Assembly: GCA_030425485.1 (NCBI GenBank) | Contig: JAUIAM010000008.1 | Coordinates: 62,001-126,000 of the forward strand | DNA from: Verrucomicrobiia bacterium | Lineage (GTDB): Bacteria > Verrucomicrobiota > Verrucomicrobiia > Opitutales > Cerasicoccaceae | Direction: 5' to 3' | Length of the DNA stretch: 64,000 bases | Shown: positions 53,929 through 61,274 of the stretch, one piece after another | Position numbering within the stretch: the first letter of the stretch is position 1 | Layout: every line of letters starts with the position of its first letter | Position numbers and translations under genes: made by a program | The notes under the pieces: model-generated | What the model saw: the letters and a program-made list of their open reading frames with translations, nothing else | What the model was told of the DNA's origin: nothing | Database searches by the model: none

Positions 53929-54390
53929 TCAGGCACTCAACGTGCCGTACTCGGGGAAGAACTCCACGTAAATAAAGACCGTCGTACCTGCCTCGATCAA
54001 ATCGCCGGAGACAAGGGTGCGCTCACCGGAGAGGGGCTCGCCGTTAATGCGTACCCCGCCAAGGGAGTCCATATCGCGCAGGCAGAAATCCTTACCCATC
54101 TGGGCGACCTCAAAATGTTGGCGCGAGAGGTAGGCATCCTCCACGCTCAGCCCGCCCTCGGCCTTGCGCCCGACGCGGGTGCTACCCTCGGCCAGCGGAT
54201 AATGGCCAATGCTCCGGTCTGCCCGGCGGTAGGCCAGCCAAGGACGTGCGTTGCTGGCCATGTCAACTTGTCCGATGACTTCGGCCGCGTACTTGAGGCG
54301 GTCAAAAAGACCACGCGGCGAACCGGGCGGCTCGCAAAGCGTTTCCGACAGCACATTCGGGTCAATATCCGGCTGGGGTGATGTTTCCAT
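53929..54390 (-). CDS. FHA-domain protein
   Basis: The protein is 153 residues from ATG 54390. The start is supported by P3, which would make the message begin within about eight bases of this ATG. The forkhead-associated domain fills the C-terminal 95 residues: STRVGRKAEG, AYLSRQHFEV and LRDMDSLGGVRINGEPL give the GR, SxxH and N(G) positions that read phospho-threonine peptides. It lacks a signal and should be cytoplasmic. It lies directly after the sigma gene in a cluster that also has a Ser/Thr kinase. Confidence 0.9.
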   Translation of the reverse strand: METSPQPDIDPNVLSETLCEPPGSPRGLFDRLKYAAEVIGQVDMASNARPWLAYRRADRSIGHYPLAEGSTRVGRKAEGGLSVEDAYLSRQHFEVAQMGKDFCLRDMDSLGGVRINGEPLSGERTLVSGDLIEAGTTVFIYVEFFPEYGTLSA

Positions 54391-54397
54391 GTTCTGG

Positions 54398-54426
54398 GTA
54401 TTGGCTATCGAGGGGAAATTCTTACG
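54398..54426 (-). promoter_or_regulatory. Predicted ECF sigma promoter P3
   Basis: Minus strand GCGTAAGAAT (CGTAAG at 54426-54421), 17 bases, CAATAC (54403-54398). The spacing is one base longer than in the other sites. The TAA stop codon of the sigma gene lies inside the CGTAAG half. Confidence 0.58.
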
Positions 54427-55048
54427 CGTCGGGTGGGACAAGGTCGGCCTCCTGCATCAGGCGGGCCACGATTTTTTGCAGCATCTCAATCGTGCGGGCG
54501 CGGATGGCGTAGAGCGCATTGACCTTGAGACCGTAGCGGCTCGCAACCTCCTCAGCGGGCTGCTTCTCGATCACGTACTCGCGGAAGGCCGCCAGCGTAT
54601 CGGGCTTGATGCGGGGGTTGCCCCGGAGCTCCTCCATCGCGGCGAGGTAGAGCGACTCCTGCCAAGCCTGAAGATTGGGCGATTCCTCCGGCTCGGCGGT
54701 AGAAGCCAAGCGATCAATGGGGGCCTGGCCATCCGCGTGGGCCGGGACTTCGAGCGCGATTTCCTTGAGGCGCTTTTGCTTGCGAAAGTGTTTGAGGGCC
54801 TGGCGGTGAACGATGGTGATGAGGAAATTGCGGAAACGCCCCTTGCTGCGGTCATACTGAAAAGTGGGGAGCTGCCGCATGAGCTGCATCATGGACGCCT
54901 GCAAGACATCCTGCGCATCGGCGTCGCCCAGCCCGATTTTTCGGCAGTAGCCAAGAATCGGTGCCCAGTAAACGGCGTAAAACTCTTCCCAGGCACGATT
55001 ATCACTCGTGCGAACTTTTTCCAGAAGTGAGACGCGCGTTCGTTCCAT
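54422..55048 (-). CDS. ECF-type RNA polymerase sigma factor
   Basis: The protein is 208 residues. Region 2 is AWEEFYAVYWAPILGYCRKI, DADAQDVLQASMMQLMRQLP and FRNFLITIVHRQALKHFRKQ. A linker follows, then region 4 (KQPAEEVASRYGLKVNALYA, IRARTIEMLQ). No anti-sigma factor gene is adjacent. The neighbouring FHA protein and the kinase suggest control by phosphorylation, as known for EcfP/PknT in Vibrio. The genes on both sides share one promoter motif (P1-P6), so this sigma is the natural candidate to read it. A weak possible match (CGTAAG, 16 bases, CATAGC) ends about 28 bases before its start. Confidence 0.9.
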   Translation of the reverse strand: MERTRVSLLEKVRTSDNRAWEEFYAVYWAPILGYCRKIGLGDADAQDVLQASMMQLMRQLPTFQYDRSKGRFRNFLITIVHRQALKHFRKQKRLKEIALEVPAHADGQAPIDRLASTAEPEESPNLQAWQESLYLAAMEELRGNPRIKPDTLAAFREYVIEKQPAEEVASRYGLKVNALYAIRARTIEMLQKIVARLMQEADLVPPDA

Positions 55049-55077
55049 GCCAAGTGTGGGAAAAGCTCAGGGCAGCG

Positions 55078-55545
55078 CTATGGCCGATAGGGCGTCCCCT
55101 TACGCATCCAGACGTAGTAGTTTACCGAGCCGACATTCTCGATGCGGATGTAGTTCGGGTTGAGAAAATGCACCTTCATGATGGGCGCACTGGCACTGTC
55201 CCCCAGACGCAGGGTGATGGTTTTGCCCTCCTCAGAGACGATCTCCGTATCGACGGCCTGCTGGTCTTCCTTGAAGATGACAATCAGCTTGTCGTCGTTG
55301 AAGCGGTAAGCGGTAAAAAGTAACTGCGCCAGTGCCCGGGGCCATATGGTGGTCTGGTAGTCCAACTGCGCGTCCGGATTCATACCGCGCCACTCCGGGG
55401 AGGTGCGGAACAGCTCCCAGCTTTCGGCCTCAGCGAAGACCCATGTCCCGTGCAGGGCATCCTCCAGATCAAAGGATTCCTCGGCACTCGCCCAGGCAGG
55501 GAAGAGCCAAACCAACACAAACGTGAGACAAATGAGCAACTTCAT
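55078..55545 (-). CDS. Secreted protein of unknown family upstream of the sigma gene
   Basis: The protein is 155 residues from ATG 55545 with signal peptide MKLLICLTFVLVWLFPAWAS. The mature part starts DLEDALHGTWVFAEAESWEL and continues as alternating strands (KLIVIFKEDQQAVDTEIVSE; IENVGSVNYYVWMRKG), like a small lipocalin-like barrel. I do not recognise the family. It is 29 bases upstream of the sigma gene on the same strand. Its last codons contain the weak possible sigma promoter, so it may be co-transcribed with or read separately from the sigma gene. Confidence 0.8.
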   Translation of the reverse strand: MKLLICLTFVLVWLFPAWASAEESFDLEDALHGTWVFAEAESWELFRTSPEWRGMNPDAQLDYQTTIWPRALAQLLFTAYRFNDDKLIVIFKEDQQAVDTEIVSEEGKTITLRLGDSASAPIMKVHFLNPNYIRIENVGSVNYYVWMRKGTPYRP

Positions 55546-55661
55546 GGAAAGCCAGTGTGGACAATTACATGCCCACGGCAAGCGCACAGTCCCGGAGCAT
55601 CCCCAAAGATGACCCAGATTTACGCTGGCCTGCGCAGGCCAAGTCATTAGCGTTTCCCGCC

Positions 55662-56900
55662 ATGGCTTCCATCTCAGACCCCGCCCTGCTGGGGCTTAAG
55701 CCCTCCCTCGGCCTGGGCGATGCCCTCGGGCTGGCCGGACCAGGACATGCCGCCGCGCTCAAGGGCAGTACACTCGGGTTTTTCCCTGCGTTGGAAACGC
55801 TGCGGGACATGACCCTGCTCAAACGCACGCCCGAAGCCGTCATCCACGCCGCCCGCGACGCCTTGGCGGCCGAGAAATACCCACGCGCCTGGGGAGCCGA
55901 CGCCAATGGGCTGAGTAGCGAGGACGACATCAAGCTCTGCGCCGCTGCTGGCTACACCTACTTTACACTCAGCCTGAGCGATCTGATCGAGGCCAAGGCA
56001 GACCAGCTTAGCGAGGACGAGCTAGAAGCCGCGCACGCGACGCTACTCCACAGCGGCGACTTCGCCCCGGACTGGGAGAAACGCTACAGCGGGCGCGAAT
56101 GGGAAGTACACGAGGAGCTAAGCCTGTCCCTCGACGATGAAGCCCTGAAGCGAGCTGCGGTAAAATTTGCTCCCGTCCTGTCGAAGGTCAAACAATGCCA
56201 ACTCTGGTTAACCCGCCACTGCGCGCAACGCCCGTTTGAGCTTGAGCTGGACCTTCACGCCATGAGCACACCCCTGAACACCCAAGAGCACCTCTTCCTC
56301 AGCCTTGAACTGAAGCGCCGCGGTGTGATTCTGGTCAGCCTGGCCCCGCCCCCACCAATGACACCGACGGAGGAACCCGAGGAAGACCAGGAGCGTCCAT
56401 CCGCGCTCGATAGCTTTATTCGCGACCACAGCGCGATCGCACGCAAAATGGGGCCATACAAACTCGCCTTTTACCAAATCACAGGCGCACCCGAACTTTA
56501 CCCCGCCCTGAGCCGCCATTGCCCCGACCTTTTTCACCTCAAGCTGACCCACTTCAGCACGTTGATTGCGCTGCAATTGACCTCGGTCAAAAACCCGGCG
56601 CTCTTTCGCAGCATCCTGGCCCACCCCGGCTACGAGTATGCCCCCGGCCCAGAGGATACACCGCCCCTGAGCGCGTTACCGGAAAGTGAATGGACATCCC
56701 TATTTACGCCGCCAAAGGCCAAGGCGCTCGTCTGTCACCTGCTGGATGTGCTCATGGCTCAGGGGGCCGTGCCCGGAGAACAGCCCATACAGGCCGCACT
56801 GGTCGAGACCCTCACCGCGCACGCCAAAGCCTACCGGGAAGCCATTGCCGGAGCGCTGGAAACGGTGCTCGATGCACTGGCTCCGCAGGAGGAAAAGTGA
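55662..56900 (+). CDS. uxaE: Tagaturonate epimerase family protein (UxaE)
   Basis: The protein is 412 residues from ATG 55662. The N-terminal block LKPSLGLGDALGLAGPGHAA, then TPEAVIHAARDAL, PRAWGADANGL and AAAGYTYFTLSLSD match the UxaE family, which interconverts tagaturonate and fructuronate in galacturonate breakdown. Histidines and acidic residues in the C-terminal half (YPALSRHCPDLFHLKLTHFS) suit a metal-bound TIM barrel. It connects the uronic-acid lyases of this window to central metabolism. It is followed by the beta-helix gene with at most a short gap. The name rests on motif recall, not a search. Confidence 0.8.
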   Translation: MASISDPALLGLKPSLGLGDALGLAGPGHAAALKGSTLGFFPALETLRDMTLLKRTPEAVIHAARDALAAEKYPRAWGADANGLSSEDDIKLCAAAGYTYFTLSLSDLIEAKADQLSEDELEAAHATLLHSGDFAPDWEKRYSGREWEVHEELSLSLDDEALKRAAVKFAPVLSKVKQCQLWLTRHCAQRPFELELDLHAMSTPLNTQEHLFLSLELKRRGVILVSLAPPPPMTPTEEPEEDQERPSALDSFIRDHSAIARKMGPYKLAFYQITGAPELYPALSRHCPDLFHLKLTHFSTLIALQLTSVKNPALFRSILAHPGYEYAPGPEDTPPLSALPESEWTSLFTPPKAKALVCHLLDVLMAQGAVPGEQPIQAALVETLTAHAKAYREAIAGALETVLDALAPQEEK

Positions 56901-56941
56901 AAAATGTGTTAAGCCCCGGGCGTTTCATCCGCATAAAGACT

Positions 56942-59035
56942 ATGCGCTATTGGCTGCTGCTGTGCCTGTTGAGCTGCGCCTGTCCCGTGACAGGCGCGGA
57001 GCCCGCCATGCCCGCCACAGGTGGTCTTGTCGACGAGTCCGTAACGCAGATCGTGATGATCGTTGACCCGGCCTACATCCCCCCCGAGGACGAATCCCCG
57101 GCCAGCGTGCCCTACAAAACGATTCAGTCCGCCGTGACCGAGGCAATCGCCTACCTTGAGCAGGAAGTCCCGGTGCAGATACTCATCCGCGATGGCATCT
57201 ACCGCGAGGATGTGACCATCCCCGGCGCCTCTTTTGCCGCCCTGCTCGTACTGGAGGGAGAGAGCCGTGAGGGCACCATCATCACGGGCGCCGAGCATTG
57301 GGACGAAGGCTGGACGCTGACCCATGACGCCCCGCCCAACACCTGGTCGCACGCCTGGGACCGCGACTGGGGGGACTTCACCCGGGACGAAGTCTGGTCT
57401 GCCTCACACCACAAAAGCGCCCCCCAGAAACTGGTTTCGCAAAGCCGCGCCGATGGTATCACACTCAACTGGGAGCCCCCGCTCAAGCCCGATCAGCAAA
57501 CCATCGGCTATCGCGTTTACCGCCAGAAAATCGGCGAAACGGACTCGTTTACCCTGGTGGAAGACTACGTGGAGGGCACCACCTGGACGGACAAGGACAT
57601 CCTGATCGCAACCGCCTTTGAGGACCACAGCTACGCCTACACCGTGGCCGCGATTAACAAGCACGACGAGCTCAGCCCGCGTTCGGGCATCGTGCATAGC
57701 CGCGCCCGCAACCCCGATGACGCGGGATTCGTGCCCTACCTTGCCCGCCGCCGGGAAAGCGTTTTCGCCGATGGCGAGCCCCTGCGCATGGTCAAAAGCA
57801 AAGACCTGCTCGAGCCCGGCACATACTTTGTCCACGACGGCTACCTGCGCAACCCCAAGGACGGTGTGCTGATGGTCTGCCTCCCCGAAGGGCGCAGCCC
57901 GACAAACACCCGGCTGGACATTCCCACCAATTTGAACCTGGGCCGTAAGTTGTCCAGCTCCTGCCTCTACGTGGTGGACAAGCCCAACCTGCTCATCCGC
58001 AATCTGACCGTAAAGTACTCCGTGCAGCACGGTATCGACCTCGAATCTTGCCGCAACGTCGTTCTGGAAAACATCGCCGCCATCGACAACGGCGGAACCG
58101 GCATCCGCATCGGGGTGCGCCCCAACCTCCAGCCCCGGAGCGAGAACATCACCCTGCGTAACATTACAGCCAACGGCAACGGCAGTGCGGGCATCCGCGG
58201 CTCACGCTTTGTCAACCTGCGGCTGGAGCATTGCCAGACCAACGGAAATAACTGGCGGGGCGCATGGGAGAACTTCACCGCCTGGGACCGCGGGGGGCTC
58301 AAGCTGCGCAATACCCACCGCGCTCTCATCACCCACCACACCGCCAAGGACAACCAGGCCAACGGCATCTGGCTCGAGTACAACAACCGAGACGTTATTT
58401 TGGAAGACTCCGTCATCGCAAACAATCTCCGCTACGGAGTCGTGCTTGAGGCCAGTCAGGGTCCGCTGACCCTACAGCATAATTCCATCAACGGGAACTG
58501 GGGCGGCATCCTCCTGGCCAACGCCAGCAACGGCCGCATTAGCGAGTGCGTTATCGCCAACAACATCCGTGTACAGATCGGGGTACTCGGTCGACACGAC
58601 CGCCCGGTCATCAACTGGGAAACGGGGGAGGAGCTGACCATCAACACCGAGCACTGGACCTGGCACGACAACATCATCAGCACAGACCACATCGAAGTCC
58701 CCCTCGTACGCGCACCCTACCAGGACTGGCGCTTCTTCTACGACAGCCTCGACTCCCAGCGGAACCTCTGGTGGGGGCCCAATCCCAACCGCCTATTTCT
58801 CCTCGACGGGCAGTACTTTGACCTCCCCGGCTGGCAAGTGACCAACCGGACGGACACCCAGTCGCGCTATGCTCAGCCCCGACTCGAAGCCCGGGCAGAT
58901 GCCGCACTGGCCCCGGCCAGCGACTCCCCCTACCACGAGCGGCAGAAATGGACCGAAATCGAGCTGACTGAGGAGTTTAAGGCCACCCATAAGCCAGATA
59001 TGCCCGCCAATGAGCCTGGCGAAGAAGCCTCGTGA
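56942..59035 (+). CDS. Secreted right-handed beta-helix protein with a fibronectin type III insert
   Basis: The protein is 697 residues from ATG 56942. A GTG at 56897 overlapping the uxaE stop is an alternative start. The signal MRYWLLLCLLSC could be a lipoprotein signal with Cys12. Residues 40-150 begin a pectin-lyase-like fold (SVPYKTIQSAVTEAIAYLEQ). A fibronectin type III domain follows (ITLNWEPPLKPDQQTIGYRV). Then come many beta-helix turns (NLLIRNLTVKYSVQHGIDLE; DNGGTGIRIGVRPNL; ANGIWLEYNNRDVILEDSVI). It may be a lyase or hydrolase of a uronate polymer. The position behind uxaE supports a pectin-like or other uronate substrate. Confidence 0.82.
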   Translation: MRYWLLLCLLSCACPVTGAEPAMPATGGLVDESVTQIVMIVDPAYIPPEDESPASVPYKTIQSAVTEAIAYLEQEVPVQILIRDGIYREDVTIPGASFAALLVLEGESREGTIITGAEHWDEGWTLTHDAPPNTWSHAWDRDWGDFTRDEVWSASHHKSAPQKLVSQSRADGITLNWEPPLKPDQQTIGYRVYRQKIGETDSFTLVEDYVEGTTWTDKDILIATAFEDHSYAYTVAAINKHDELSPRSGIVHSRARNPDDAGFVPYLARRRESVFADGEPLRMVKSKDLLEPGTYFVHDGYLRNPKDGVLMVCLPEGRSPTNTRLDIPTNLNLGRKLSSSCLYVVDKPNLLIRNLTVKYSVQHGIDLESCRNVVLENIAAIDNGGTGIRIGVRPNLQPRSENITLRNITANGNGSAGIRGSRFVNLRLEHCQTNGNNWRGAWENFTAWDRGGLKLRNTHRALITHHTAKDNQANGIWLEYNNRDVILEDSVIANNLRYGVVLEASQGPLTLQHNSINGNWGGILLANASNGRISECVIANNIRVQIGVLGRHDRPVINWETGEELTINTEHWTWHDNIISTDHIEVPLVRAPYQDWRFFYDSLDSQRNLWWGPNPNRLFLLDGQYFDLPGWQVTNRTDTQSRYAQPRLEARADAALAPASDSPYHERQKWTEIELTEEFKATHKPDMPANEPGEEAS

Positions 59036-59116
59036 GGCTGACCACGGGCGCAGGGCTGCCGTGCATTCCACTTGTCAGGCGCACGCAGACATGAGAGGCT
59101 GACCCCCTTTTTCAAG

Positions 59117-59731
59117 ATGACTTTCGACACCGTGCTTTCCCTCGCCTGGATACCCTTCGTCACCGGACTCATCGGCTGGCTGACGAACTGGGTGGCGATT
59201 CAAATGCTTTTCCGCCCCCGCAAACCCGTACGGCTGCTGGGCATGACCTTTCAGGGCCTTATTCCGCGCCGCCAGCCCGAGGTGGCTGAAAAGACCGCCG
59301 AGGTCATCGAGCGCGAAATCCTGACCCAGCACACCATCCGCAAGGAGCTGGCCCGGCTCGACGTCAGCGGGCATCTGGACGGCTTCGTGCGGCGGGTCAT
59401 TCGGGAAAAAGCGGGCAAGCGCCTGCAAGCCATCCCGCTCATTGGGAGCTTTATCAATGACAGCGCCATCAGCTCTATCGAGAAAATCGCCATCGAGGCC
59501 GTTCACGAAGAGGCCGATGGCATGCGCAACAAGCTGGCGGACGACCTGGAGCAGCACCTACAGGTCAAAGAAATCGTCCAGCGCCGCATCGCGGAGTTCG
59601 ATATCGATCAGCTCGAAACGGTGGTGAAGCGCGTTGCTTCCAGCGAGTTCAAGCTCATCGAACGCCTCGGCGGCATCCTCGGCTTCCTCATCGGCTGCGC
59701 CCAGGTCGGCATCCTTCTGGCCATTGGCTAG
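59117..59731 (+). CDS. DUF445 family membrane protein
   Basis: The protein is 204 residues from ATG 59117. An earlier start at 59072 is less likely. DUF445 signatures are VTGLIGWLTNWVAIQMLFRP near the N terminus, with the conserved NxxAIxMLFxP, and GLIPRRQPEVAEKTAEVIE. A helical middle part and a C-terminal membrane helix (GGILGFLIGCAQVGILLAIG) follow. It is about half the length of the longest family members. The family function is not settled. The next plus-strand gene is 90 bases downstream. Confidence 0.88.
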   Translation: MTFDTVLSLAWIPFVTGLIGWLTNWVAIQMLFRPRKPVRLLGMTFQGLIPRRQPEVAEKTAEVIEREILTQHTIRKELARLDVSGHLDGFVRRVIREKAGKRLQAIPLIGSFINDSAISSIEKIAIEAVHEEADGMRNKLADDLEQHLQVKEIVQRRIAEFDIDQLETVVKRVASSEFKLIERLGGILGFLIGCAQVGILLAIG

Positions 59732-59821
59732 GTCCACTAAAGCCTTGCCCAGGCTGATTGATGCCGCTTAATAATCCGTATCAGGCCAAGCCTGACATCT
59801 TCATCTCTACACGAATTACTC

Positions 59822-60307
59822 ATGAACCATTCTTCGGATGACACGCGCGCGTACGACGGGGCCGATAGCTCCGTCTCACAACTCGGGGCCAACATGCCCC
59901 GCCAAAATCTGCCCCTGGCAATTGTCGCGGGCCTGATCGCCTCACTGGTCGGTGCCGCCATCTGGGCTGGCATTACGGTGGCAACAGAGTACCAGATCGG
60001 CTACATCGCTATTGCTATCGGGTTCATCGTCGGCTTTGCAGTACGCTTTGCCGGTCGCGGCTACACGACTCCCTTTGGCGTAATCGGTGCAGTATTTGCA
60101 CTTTTGGGCTGCGTGGTGGGAAATATCCTGAGCATGATCGGCTTTATCAGCATCGAGTTCGACATCGGCTTTTTCCAACTCTTGCAGGAATTTGACTACT
60201 CGCTATTGCCCGAACTGATGCAGGAGACATTCCACCCGATGGACCTGCTCTTTTACGCCATTGCGCTGTGGGCAGGCTTTAAGTACAGCCTGTACCAGAA
60301 GGCCTAG
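59822..60307 (+). CDS. Small multi-pass membrane protein of unknown function
   Basis: The protein is 161 residues. A short polar N terminus is followed by three membrane helices (AIVAGLIASLVGAAIWAGIT; IAIAIGFIVGFAVRFAGRG; GVIGAVFALLGCVVGNILSM) and a last hydrophobic stretch (DLLFYAIALWAGFKYSLY). No catalytic motif is visible. Its last bases overlap the outer edge of the long palindromic repeat, so the repeat inserted at or just behind the gene end. It converges with radC. Confidence 0.82.
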   Translation: MNHSSDDTRAYDGADSSVSQLGANMPRQNLPLAIVAGLIASLVGAAIWAGITVATEYQIGYIAIAIGFIVGFAVRFAGRGYTTPFGVIGAVFALLGCVVGNILSMIGFISIEFDIGFFQLLQEFDYSLLPELMQETFHPMDLLFYAIALWAGFKYSLYQKA

Positions 60308-60468
60308 GCCGTGTTTTCAAATTCATCAAGGTCGGTAGAAAAGGGTCTTTTCGCCTCTTTTTCCGTTTTCTCAGTTCATGAATCTGGATTCACACCACTT
60401 CGAAAGCCGAAAAAATCCTCAAAATTACCTCTTTTTCCCTCGTTTCTTAATTTGAAGACACACCCTAG
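60304..60468. repeat. Palindromic MITE-like repeat, long copy
   Basis: The core (60311-60461, 151 bp) has terminal inverted repeats GTGTTTTCAAATT and AATTTGAAGACAC, extended outward to CTAGG / CCTAG. The outer parts match the short copy at 12.8 kb almost base for base. The extra middle lies between two copies of CTCTTTTTCC. No open frame is present, so any movement would need a transposase from elsewhere. Both copies sit between convergent gene ends. Confidence 0.8.
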
Positions 60469-60476
60469 CGCGCACA

Positions 60477-61172
60477 TCAGGGCGGGTCGAGTAGCCCCTC
60501 GTCGAGAAAGCTCAGCGCATCGTCGGGGGTGACGATGATGTGGTCAAGCAGCCGCAAGCCCACCGTGCGGGCGGCTTCCACCAGCGTCGTGGTCAAGTGG
60601 CGGTCCTGGGCAGATGCCTTGAGCTGCCCGCTGGGGTGGTTGTGCGCCACCACGATGAAGACCGCGTGCCGCGAAAGGGCCGACTGCATGACCTTGCGCG
60701 GGTAAACCCGGGTTTGGTCGGGGACGCCCTCCTCCAGCCGCTCGATGCCATTGGGCAGGAGCTGGTAGCGCTTGTCCAGGTAGGCGACTTCAAAGACTTC
60801 GTGCTGGAGTCCGCCGAGCCGCGCGCGCCACATATCGATAAGGTGATCTACACTGTCCAGCAAGGGCCGGGCCTGCGCCTGTTGCTGAAGGTAGAGATTG
60901 GCCGTTTCGCGCAGAATCCGCAGGGCAACCGGGGCTACCTCCCCGATACCAGGAATCTCCCGCAGGGCCTCAGCAGGAGCGTCCAGCACGCCCTTGACCG
61001 AGCCGAAGCGCTTGAGCAGGGCCTTGGCCGGCTGTTTTACATCGCGCCGCGGGATGCACAGGGTCAGCAAGAGCTCAACCACCTCGTGCTCGGCAAAGCC
61101 CGCAAACCCCGACTGGAGAAAGCGTTGCCGCAAACGCGCCCGATGTCCCTCCCCTGCTGCTTTCTGCTCCAT
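60477..61172 (-). CDS. radC: RadC-family JAB-domain protein
   Basis: The protein is 231 residues from ATG 61172. A TTG at 61193 would add seven residues. An N-terminal helix-hairpin-helix-like part (LKRFGSVKGVLDAPAEALRE, IPGIGEV) precedes the JAB/MPN domain with the metal motif VAHNHPSGQLKASAQD and the conserved LLDHIIV end. The length and layout are those of RadC (MPN+). Despite its name, a role in DNA repair is doubtful. It is a single gene converging with the membrane-protein gene across the palindromic repeat. Confidence 0.94.
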   Translation of the reverse strand: MEQKAAGEGHRARLRQRFLQSGFAGFAEHEVVELLLTLCIPRRDVKQPAKALLKRFGSVKGVLDAPAEALREIPGIGEVAPVALRILRETANLYLQQQAQARPLLDSVDHLIDMWRARLGGLQHEVFEVAYLDKRYQLLPNGIERLEEGVPDQTRVYPRKVMQSALSRHAVFIVVAHNHPSGQLKASAQDRHLTTTLVEAARTVGLRLLDHIIVTPDDALSFLDEGLLDPP

Positions 61173-61274
61173 CCCCGTAAGCAATCGTAGCAAAGCCCAT
61201 TGGTCAATCGTAAGGAAAGTGCTAGAAGAGGGAGTCGGCTTGCTTTTTGGGCCAGAATTTGATAGCTTATCCCC

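Noticed and set aside
61174-61201. CGTAAG followed after 16 bases by CATTGG before the 61275 gene as a seventh sigma promoter
   Set aside because: The -10 half matches only half the positions and the site is over 70 bases from the gene.
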